10,420 nucleotides of DNA from GCA-003244245 sp036279835 (lineage in GTDB: Bacteria > Actinomycetota > Actinomycetes > Mycobacteriales > Pseudonocardiaceae). This document shows, piece by piece, positions 5,681-10,420 of this stretch (position 1 is the first letter of the stretch; every line of letters starts with the position of its first letter). The position numbers were made by a program, and so were the translations under genes. The stretch spans positions 1 to 10,420 of the forward strand of contig DASUII010000218.1 of the NCBI GenBank assembly GCA_036279835.1. The letters run 5' to 3'. The notes beneath the pieces were generated by a model. The model saw nothing but the letters and a program-made list of their open reading frames with translations. It made no database searches and was not told where the DNA came from.

Positions 5681-6196
5681 ATGTCGCCCGTGACAGGCAC
5701 GCAGCCCCGGACCGGCCGGCACGCCAAACCGGAACCACCGCCTGCGGTGCCCGCCGTCCCGCTGTCACCGGTAGAACTCCCGCAACTTGCCGATGCGTCG
5801 CTGGGCGAACTGGTCCGTGAGGCCGCGACGCACTTCTCCACCTTGTTTCGCTCGGAGGTGGAGCTTGCCAAGGCGGAGGTGACCCGCGAGGTCCGCAAGG
5901 GCGTCAAGGGCAGCGTCTTTTTCGTCATCGCGTTGACGATCCTGCTCTTCAGCCTGTTTTTCCTGTTCATCACGGTGGCTGAGGTGCTGGCCATCTGGCT
6001 ACCGCAGTGGCTCGGGTTCGGCATCGTCTTCGGACTGATGTTGGCCGCTGCGGCGGGGTTTGCGCTGCTGGGCTGGCGCAGGATGCGCAGCATTCGCAAG
6101 CCTGAACGCACGATCAGCACCGTCCGCGACACCGGGGCGGCGCTGACTCGCCGGCGTAGCGCTGAGGAACCCAGCGCTGACCCGCTCACGGAGTGA
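5681..6196 (+). CDS. Phage-holin-superfamily membrane protein (Rv3669-like)
   Basis: The 171-residue protein has a Pro-rich N-terminus (1-33), then an amphipathic helix ASLGELVREAATHFSTLFRS followed by EVELAKAEV (about 39-67). That helix is typical of actinobacterial 'phage holin family' membrane proteins. Two transmembrane segments follow: about 79-106 (VFFVIALTILLFSLFFLFIT) and about 112-131 (GFGIVFGLMLAAAAGFALLG). A basic C-terminal tail follows. Despite the family name there is no phage context. It is a chromosomal inner-membrane protein of unknown role, and next to an EphE-type hydrolase it matches Rv3669 of M. tuberculosis. The start is ATG 5681 or GTG 5690; neither has a clear Shine-Dalgarno sequence, and a perfect 12-bp palindrome (5662-5673) lies 7 bases upstream. 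Its TGA overlaps the next gene's GTG by 4 bases. Confidence 0.85.
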   Translation: MSPVTGTQPRTGRHAKPEPPPAVPAVPLSPVELPQLADASLGELVREAATHFSTLFRSEVELAKAEVTREVRKGVKGSVFFVIALTILLFSLFFLFITVAEVLAIWLPQWLGFGIVFGLMLAAAAGFALLGWRRMRSIRKPERTISTVRDTGAALTRRRSAEEPSADPLTE

Positions 6197-7116
6197 GCCG
6201 TCCGCCGGATCCCAGTTCGGTTCGGATTCCGGGACCGTGGACGCATCGCGAGATATCCGCCAACGGGATCAGGTTGCACCTCGCGGAGGCCGGAACGGGC
6301 CCGCTGGTGATCCTGCTGCACGGCTTCCCGGAGTTCTGGTGGTCTTGGCGTCACCAACTCCCGGCTCTGGCCGCTGCGGGGATGCGGGCCGTGGCGGTGG
6401 ACCTGCGGGGTTACGGCGACTCGGACAAACCCCCGCGAGGGTATGACCTGTGGACGCTGTCCGGCGATGTGGCGGGTCTGGTCCGGGCGCTCGGCGAGCG
6501 ACAAGCTGACCTGGTCGGGCAGGACTGGGGCGGGGTCCTCGGTTGGACCACGGCCGCGCTGCACCCCCGGGTGGTGCGCTCGGTGACGGTGCTGGCCGCC
6601 GCCCATCCCCGGGCGATGGGTCAGGCGCTGCTGCGCGACCAGGCGCAGCGTTCGGCGGCCCGTTACCTAGCCACCTTCCAGGTCCCGTGGCTGCCCGAGC
6701 GCGATCTCGCCCGCGATGGTGCGGTGCTGGTGGAAGACATCCTGCGTAGCGGGGCAGGCCCGCGATGGCGCGCGTCGAGCGAGTTCACCGCAGCGGCCCG
6801 GCGCTACCGTGAGGCCATGCTGATCCCCGCGGCGGCGCACTGCGCGCTGGAGTACTACCGGTGGGTCGGGCGCTCGCAGTTCCGCTTCGACGGGCGCCGG
6901 TTTTCCCGCGCGGTCGACCGGGTGGCACGGGTGCCGGTGCTCCAGCTGCACGGTGCCGATGATCCATACGTGCTGGAGCGCACCGCACGCCGCTCGGCTC
7001 GCTGGGCCGGCAACGGCTACCGCTACGAGGTGCTGCCTGGCGTCGGGCACTTCGTGGCGCAAGAAGCACCGGAGTGCACCACGGCGCTACTCACCGAGTT
7101 CCTGCGCAGCCGATGA
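6193..7116 (+). CDS. ephE: Alpha/beta-hydrolase, epoxide hydrolase EphE-type
   Basis: The 307-residue protein is a complete alpha/beta-hydrolase of the epoxide hydrolase type. HGFPE (43-47) forms the oxyanion-hole motif. RGYGDSDKP (72-80) is the family's conserved loop. GQDWGG (109-114) is the nucleophile elbow with Asp111, and Asp rather than Ser indicates an epoxide hydrolase or dehalogenase mechanism. HGADDP (253-258) carries the likely acid Asp257, and GVGHF (283-287) carries the catalytic His286. A cap domain (about 140-235) has Tyr candidates (Y158, Y221, Y222) for epoxide activation. Such enzymes hydrolyse epoxides to diols; the natural substrate is unknown. The GTG start overlaps the upstream stop (GTGA), and its own TGA overlaps the next ATG (ATGA), so three genes were translationally coupled. 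The order matches Rv3669-Rv3670. Confidence 0.9.
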   Translation: MSRPPDPSSVRIPGPWTHREISANGIRLHLAEAGTGPLVILLHGFPEFWWSWRHQLPALAAAGMRAVAVDLRGYGDSDKPPRGYDLWTLSGDVAGLVRALGERQADLVGQDWGGVLGWTTAALHPRVVRSVTVLAAAHPRAMGQALLRDQAQRSAARYLATFQVPWLPERDLARDGAVLVEDILRSGAGPRWRASSEFTAAARRYREAMLIPAAAHCALEYYRWVGRSQFRFDGRRFSRAVDRVARVPVLQLHGADDPYVLERTARRSARWAGNGYRYEVLPGVGHFVAQEAPECTTALLTEFLRSR

Positions 7117-7354
7117 GCGGCGACGCGACCGACCCGCCGCCGCTCGACCCGCGGCGGCCGTTGTCGTTCGGCGCGCGAGCCGAGCTCTACGATCGGGTGC
7201 GCCCGAGCTACCCGCCGCCGGTGCTGCCCCTGCTGTTTGCTGATCTGGCCGGTTATCGGGTAGCTGACGTGGGCGTCGGCACCGGCAAACTCACCGCGGT
7301 GCTCTCGCTGCGGCGGGATGGGATGTCGACGCTGTTGAGCCAGACCCTGACATG
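7113..7354 (+). pseudogene. Class I SAM methyltransferase, 5' remnant with frameshift
   Basis: The ATG overlaps the hydrolase stop (ATGA). The frame reads MSGDATDPPPLDPRRPLSFG, then ARAELYDRVRPSYP, the usual N-terminus of type-11 methyltransferases. YRVADVGVGTGKLTAVL is SAM-binding motif I (about residues 47-63). After a one-base shift between 7310 and 7322, another frame continues as DVDAVEPDPDM (7322-7354). That is motif II with the acidic residue binding the SAM ribose. Similarity stops near 7354; intact relatives have about 240-260 residues, so two thirds are missing. In the original frame the sequence stays open to 7598 but is meaningless there. The remnant adjoins a toxin-gene fragment, marking a recombination or deletion junction. 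It was probably the third gene of the holin-ephE operon. Confidence 0.78.
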
Positions 7355-7374
7355 CCACAGCGCGGTCGCGGTAA

Positions 7375-7671
7375 TGCCGCCAGCTTCCCGCATGGGAGCA
7401 GTCAGCCATGATCCACGCAGTCGACAAGCTCGCAGCCGAGGGACCAGCCGTCCCATATCCGCACTCCAGCGCGGTGCAGGGTGTCGATCGACTATGCGAA
7501 CTGCGCCTTCGTGCGGGACGGAGCGCCTGGCGAGCGCTCTATCGGCGGGTGGAGGACGTCTTCGTCATCGCGGCGATCGGACCGGAGACACAAGCTGACA
7601 AGCGCGGTTTCGAGCGGGCGGTTGCTGCAGCGCAAGCTCGACTCGACCTGATCGAGGAGGACGAGACATGA
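7375..7671 (+). pseudogene. RelE/HigB-type toxin gene, 5'-truncated
   Basis: The frame reads LPAWEQSAMIHAVDKLAAEG, then PAVPYPHSSAVQGVDRLCEL, then RAGRSAWRALYRRVEDVFVI and AAIGPE, and ends QARLDLIEEDET. The blocks AVxGxDRLxELR, GRSxWRALYR and FVIxAIGPE belong to actinobacterial RelE/HigB-like toxins of the phage-derived Gp49 family. These are mRNA interferases encoded upstream of a HigA-like antitoxin. Intact members are about 110-120 residues. Here an in-frame stop (7372-7374) removes the first part, leaving at most 87 residues from ATG 7408, which has GGGAG about 9 bases upstream. Expression of a shortened, probably inactive protein is possible. Its TGA overlaps the antitoxin ATG (ATGA), and the antitoxin Shine-Dalgarno sequence is inside the toxin 3' end. 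Confidence 0.75.
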
Positions 7672-8170
7672 AGATCTCTGATCTGACCAGCGCTGATGAC
7701 GTGAAGGCAGAGGCGAGGGCCGCCTTGGCCGCGCCGTAGGCACCGGCGCCCTTGTCTGCCGCGATCGAGCTGATGCTGATCACCGCGCCACCCTCGGTCA
7801 GCCGGTCGGCGACTACGGCGGTGATCAGCACCGCAGAAAGCAGATTGGCCTCGAGGTTGGCCCGCCAGCTGGCGGCCAGCGAAGCCAGATCGTCCGAGCT
7901 GGGACGGTCGAGGTCGGTGTTGCCCCCGGCGCTGTTGACCAGCACGTCGACCGTGGTCGGCAGCTGCGTGCGCAGCGTCTCAACCTGGGCGGGATCGGTC
8001 GCATCACAGACCACGGCTCGCACCGCAGGCCCAAGCTGAGCTGCGGCCCGATGCAGCGGTTCCGGTCGCCGGCCCAGGATCACCACGGTGTCACCGGTGG
8101 CGGCGAAGCTCGCCGCCACCGCCCTTCCGATGCCGGTACCGCCGCCGGTCACGATCACATTGCGTGCCAT
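7565..8170 (-). pseudogene. SDR oxidoreductase truncated after the catalytic YxxxK and fused to antisense TA sequence
   Basis: From ATG 8170 (AGGAG at 8178-8182, 7-base spacer) the protein begins as a normal short-chain dehydrogenase/reductase. It has TGGGTGIG (8-15) for NAD(P) binding, NSAGG (79-83), the catalytic Ser in ISISS (131-135), and YGAAK (145-149) with Tyr and Lys. SDR similarity ends at about residue 152 (near position 7712). The remaining 49 residues are the reverse complement of the antitoxin start and toxin gene, giving an Arg/Pro-rich tail that belongs to no family. Intact SDRs have about 230-260 residues; the missing part forms the substrate-binding helices and the last strands. 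The catalytic core is present but the fold is incomplete, so activity is unlikely. It faces a MarR regulator across a shared operator region. Confidence 0.78.
7668..7739 (+). pseudogene. HigA-type antitoxin gene, only the first ~15 codons left
   Basis: The ATG at 7668-7670 overlaps the toxin stop and has GGAGG at 7656-7660 with a 7-base spacer. The product begins MKISDLTSADDVKAE, a typical N-terminus of HigA-like antitoxins. From about 7712 the sequence becomes the complementary strand of the SDR gene, and the frame stops at 7737-7739 after 23 codons. The helix-turn-helix DNA-binding domain is absent. Without it the toxin could be neither neutralised nor autoregulated, which fits with the toxin also being damaged. 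It was not found elsewhere in the window. Confidence 0.7.
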
Positions 8171-8190
8171 CAGGTAGCTCCTATCAACTA

Positions 8191-8232
8191 CGTTTAGACC
8201 TATACAGTACCCTTATTGTTTAGGTCTAAACG
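8191..8232. promoter_or_regulatory. Perfect 12-bp inverted repeat, probable MarR operator pair
   Basis: CGTTTAGACCTA at 8191-8202 and TAGGTCTAAACG at 8221-8232 are perfect inverted copies, separated by 18 AT-rich bases. Each arm is itself nearly palindromic (TAG-AC-CTA), so each could bind one MarR dimer; their centres are 30 bases apart, nearly three helical turns. One arm sits just upstream of the SDR ribosome-binding site. The other abuts the GAGGAG of the MarR gene. This arrangement predicts autorepression by the MarR protein and control of the divergent SDR gene. Confidence 0.7.
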
Positions 8233-8242
8233 AGGAGCGGCG

Positions 8243-8788
8243 ATGGGTGACCGGTGGGACGAGGACGACCCTGTTGACGCCACCGCTCTGGCGTGGCTGC
8301 GCGAGCGTCCGGGAACGCCGGTAGCGGCCATCGGCATCGTCACCCGGGTGTGGCGGCTGGCCAAACTGTTCGGCGAGGACCGTCGCCGGGTCCTCGCGTC
8401 CGCCGGGGCGGATCCGGCCATCCTTGATCTGCTCAGCGTGTTGCGCCGGGCCGGGGCTCCCTACGAGCTGACTACTCGCGAGTTGACCGCGCGCACCACG
8501 GTGACCGCTGGTGCCATCTCGCAGCGGGTTGCCCGCGCGGAGAAATCCGGACTGGTCAAACGAACTTCCACCCGGGACGGTTCACGAGCCGTCATCGTCA
8601 CCCTTACCCCGGCTGGGCACGCACTGGTCGAAAGTCTCGTCGACCAGGTCCTGCATCGGGAAGGCGAGCTGATCTCCTGCTTGGCGCCGCACCAGCGCGC
8701 CGCGCTGACCGAGCTGCTGCGCCTGCTGCTCGATGACGTCGAGAACCGAGTCGGTTACCACCGGCACACCCAAGTCGGGTCTCGCTAG
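8243..8788 (+). CDS. MarR-family transcriptional regulator
   Basis: I chose ATG 8243, preceded by GAGGAG at 8232-8237 (5-base spacer); a TTG at 8216 would start inside the operator. The 181-residue protein has an N-terminal dimerisation helix region (about 15-60). A winged helix-turn-helix follows: TTRELTARTTVTAGAISQRV is the recognition part (about 77-96), with RAEKSGLVKRTSTRDGSRAVIVTLTPAG forming the last helix contact and the beta wing (98-125). Helical C-terminal dimerisation segments follow. MarR proteins are usually repressors released by small-molecule ligands. The perfect inverted repeat next to it is the probable operator, and the divergent SDR gene its probable target. Since that SDR gene is broken, the regulator may now be an orphan or control other loci. 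The ligand is unknown. Confidence 0.9.
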   Translation: MGDRWDEDDPVDATALAWLRERPGTPVAAIGIVTRVWRLAKLFGEDRRRVLASAGADPAILDLLSVLRRAGAPYELTTRELTARTTVTAGAISQRVARAEKSGLVKRTSTRDGSRAVIVTLTPAGHALVESLVDQVLHREGELISCLAPHQRAALTELLRLLLDDVENRVGYHRHTQVGSR

Positions 8789-8974
8789 TGCCCCCAGTGT
8801 TCGGCTTCAATGATTCACCGCGCGTCGGGTACGGGGCTCTCGTTCGGTATCCAGGGGCATAATCGGATACGCCAGGCGGGTACCGTTTCCGGTAGCCGTT
8901 CCTTGGGGGAGGCAGATGATCGAGCACCGGGCCAGGATGCCGCCAATGGAGCCTGATCGGCGTAGCGAAACGTG

Positions 8975-9446
8975 TCAGCTACGTTGCGCCTCGATGAGCC
9001 AGGCTGCCGAGTCGTAGTACACGCCTCCTTCGGTCTGGTGATCGCTCATGCTGGCTCGCAGGTTGTCGGCGTCATCGGGGTCGGGGCCGAAGTACATGGG
9101 CTCGCTCAGGGCCCGTACCGCGACGTCTCCGAACCCCGCCGACCTCAGCAGTGGCCGCACCCGGTCGGGGTCGTTCAGGGGGAACGGGCCCGGCGTCGGC
9201 GTGGGCAGGTCACGACCGGCAGCAAGAGCCGTGAAGAAGGCGATCTGCCATTCGTTGCGCGCGAACGGTTGCCAGGTCAGCAGGACGAGGCGCCCACCAG
9301 GGCGCATGGCCCGCGCCCGCGTCGCCGTCCCAGGCCGCGAGCTGTTCGACGTTCGAGGGGTCGACCCACGCGTGTGCGCTCTCGGACAACTCGTTGACGA
9401 GTTCGTAGTCGCTCACGAGGCCCAGGTTCTCAGGCATGGTGGGCAT
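8975..9446 (-). pseudogene. SAM methyltransferase with the SAM-binding core deleted
   Basis: Reading the minus strand from ATG 9446 (or 9437), the N-terminus is MPTMPENLGLVSDYELVNEL, then AHAWVDPSNVEQLAAWDGD. This is a typical start of mycobacterial class I methyltransferases, whose relatives continue with a Tyr/Trp-rich linker and motif I. At about 9305-9325 the sequence jumps to MRPGGRLVLLTWQPFARNEW in another frame. This is the post-III segment of the same family, and it continues normally to FGDVAVRALSEPMYFG and the end LIEAQRS. The whole region with motifs I-III (about 90-100 residues) is missing and the frame is shifted. No clear Shine-Dalgarno sequence precedes the start. The piece from Met 9307 could be translated as 110 residues but could not bind SAM. 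Confidence 0.82.
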
Positions 9447-9524
9447 GCAGTGCAACCGGACGGCTCGGCGTGGGGTTGTGGTTAGACAGGCACGGACACC
9501 CGGCGCCCCGACGAGGAGATCGTG

Positions 9525-10247
9525 ATGGGCATCCGACCTGCTGATTCCGAACTGCCCGCGCTGGCTGATCTCGACTGGACGGCGTTGGAAAGCCAGCTCG
9601 ACGGCTCGGGCTTCGCCATGACACCCGCGCTGCTGTCACCCGAGCGGTGTGCCGAGCTAGTCGGCATGGTCGATGACGACGCCCGGTTTCGCGCCACCGT
9701 CGTGATGGCGCGGCATGCCTTCGGCGAGGGCAGCTACCGGTACTTCGCTGATCCGCTGCCGCCGCTGGTGCAGACCCTGCGCGAAAACCTCTACCCGCCG
9801 TTGGCGGCAATCGCGAACCGGTGGGCGCAGCGCCTGGGTGAGCACCGGTTCCCCGAGACCCTCGACGGTCTGCTCGACGAGTGCGCCACGCTGGGCCAGC
9901 ACAAACCCACGCCGCTGGTGCTGCGCTACGGCCCGGGTGGTTACAACTGCCTGCATCAGGACATTTACGGCGATCTGACGTTCCCGCTGCAGTTCCTCGT
10001 CATGCTTAGCAAGCCCGATGAGGACTTCACCGGTGGCGAGAGCGTGTTCGTCGAGCAGCGGCCGCGCCAGCAGTCCCGGCCGATGGTGGCCCGCCCCGGC
10101 CAGGGCCAGGCTGTGATCTTTCCGGTCCGGCACCGACCCAAACAGGGCACCCGCGGATACCACCGGGTGCAGATGCGCCACGGCGTCAGCGCGGTGCACA
10201 CCGGTGACCGCCACGTGCTGGGCATCATCTTCCACAATGCCCGCTGA
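9525..10247 (+). CDS. 2-oxoglutarate/Fe(II)-dependent dioxygenase
   Basis: The ATG at 9525 is supported by AGGAG at 9514-9518 (6-base spacer); the GTG at 9522 is too close. In the 240-residue product, YNCLHQDIYGD supplies the HxD iron ligands His144 and Asp146. RHGVSAVHTGDRHVLGIIFH supplies the distal His219 and, ten residues later, Arg229 for the 2-oxoglutarate carboxylate. VLRYGPGGYNCLHQD and FTGGESVFVEQRP are typical of the prolyl-4-hydroxylase-like branch of the double-stranded beta-helix fold. All catalytic residues are present. The substrate is unknown: a protein, small molecule or alkylated nucleic acid are all possible. The N-terminal 120 residues form a separate helical part. The 3' end overlaps the next gene, a sigma factor, by 11 bases, so they form one operon and probably one pathway. 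Confidence 0.9.
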   Translation: MGIRPADSELPALADLDWTALESQLDGSGFAMTPALLSPERCAELVGMVDDDARFRATVVMARHAFGEGSYRYFADPLPPLVQTLRENLYPPLAAIANRWAQRLGEHRFPETLDGLLDECATLGQHKPTPLVLRYGPGGYNCLHQDIYGDLTFPLQFLVMLSKPDEDFTGGESVFVEQRPRQQSRPMVARPGQGQAVIFPVRHRPKQGTRGYHRVQMRHGVSAVHTGDRHVLGIIFHNAR

Positions 10248-10420
10248 CGAGTTGTGCCTGGCCTTGGTCGCCGATCTGGACTCCGGTTTCGCCGACGTGG
10301 TCCGCACCCACGAACGCGTGGTCTACTCAGTCGCGCTGCGGTTGAGCAGCCGCCCGGCGGACGCCGAAGATCTCGCCGCGGAGGCCTTCCTACGGGCCTA
10401 CCAGGCGCTGCGCGGCTACC
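10237..10420 (+). CDS. ECF-type sigma factor, N-terminal part (runs off the window)
   Basis: The ATG at 10237 lies inside the dioxygenase gene, 11 bases before that gene's end. The 61 visible residues begin MPADELCLALVADLDSGFAD. The rest is sigma region 2: VVRTHERVVYSVALRLSSRP, then ADAEDLAAEAFLRAYQALRG. The ADAEDLAAEAFLRAY segment matches region 2.1-2.2 of group IV (ECF) sigma factors, which binds core RNA polymerase. Regions 2.4 and 4 and any C-terminal extension lie beyond the window, so the ECF subgroup cannot be named. No anti-sigma gene is visible. The overlap with the dioxygenase suggests translational coupling and a shared stress response. Confidence 0.88.
   Translation, partial: MPADELCLALVADLDSGFADVVRTHERVVYSVALRLSSRPADAEDLAAEAFLRAYQALRGY

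Noticed and set aside
5681..6196. Evidence of a prophage from the 'phage holin' family name
   Set aside because: The family is widespread on actinobacterial chromosomes; no lysin, integrase, capsid or tail gene is nearby.
5626..6606. A 326-codon minus-strand open frame
   Set aside because: It is antisense to the holin-like and EphE genes, Arg/Ser-rich and without recognisable motifs.
8847..8883. GTATCC/GGATAC inverted repeat and a GGGTAC box as a possible SigF promoter
   Set aside because: The repeat is only 6 bp, no -35 element lies at the right distance, and no gene with a sound start follows.
8916..9017. A 33-codon plus-strand frame after GGGGGAGG
   Set aside because: The spacer to the ATG is only 3 bases, most of the frame overlaps the methyltransferase relic in antisense, and the product resembles nothing known.
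8975..9307. A stand-alone 110-residue methyltransferase
   Set aside because: It starts in the middle of the family's post-motif III segment, lacks every SAM-binding motif, and the matching N-terminus lies just upstream in another frame.

Overview
The window is GC-rich actinobacterial DNA and is most likely chromosomal DNA of a mycobacterium (Mycobacterium or Mycolicibacterium). Supporting signs are the GTG starts, the 4-base ATGA/GTGA overlaps, a SigF-type promoter before a CsbD gene, bacterial Ku, and a holin-like membrane protein followed by an EphE-type epoxide hydrolase. That last pair resembles Rv3669-Rv3670 of M. tuberculosis (from memory, not searched). No phage module, transposase, plasmid gene, tRNA, rRNA or CRISPR array was seen.

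Layout. Positions 1-57 hold a possible minus-strand N-terminus. At 116-342 is a HAD phosphatase relic that has lost its middle. Next is an intact stress gene of the CsbD family (416-601) behind a SigF-like promoter, ending at a 29-bp hairpin shared with the opposing gene. From 4064 down to 675 runs an intact minus-strand block: a 210-aa protein of unknown function, a 283-aa coiled-coil protein, Ku, and a SpoU/TrmH RNA methyltransferase 12 bp behind Ku. Positions 4065-4538 carry no intact gene, only a possible degraded minus-strand 3' end with its hairpin. A frameshifted, truncated type II haloacid dehalogenase follows (4539-4775), then an intact DUF305 lipoprotein on the minus strand.

From 5681 a plus-strand trio overlaps by 4 bases at each junction: holin-like membrane protein, EphE-type hydrolase, and a SAM methyltransferase that breaks off near 7354. 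The methyltransferase remnant runs into the 3' part of a RelE/HigB-like toxin gene. The toxin stop overlaps the start of a HigA-like antitoxin that is lost after about 15 codons, where it meets a truncated minus-strand SDR oxidoreductase. The SDR start faces a MarR regulator across a perfect 12-bp inverted repeat. A second methyltransferase (8975-9446) has lost its SAM-binding core. The window closes with an intact 2OG-Fe(II) dioxygenase that overlaps the start of an ECF-type sigma factor running off the end.

The dominant theme is gene decay. At least six genes are broken by internal deletion, frameshift or fusion of unrelated fragments, while genes beside them are intact. I found no convincing new multi-gene defence or metabolic system. 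The most informative parts are the 7113-8170 chimeric scar, the MarR operator pair, and the dioxygenase-sigma factor pair.
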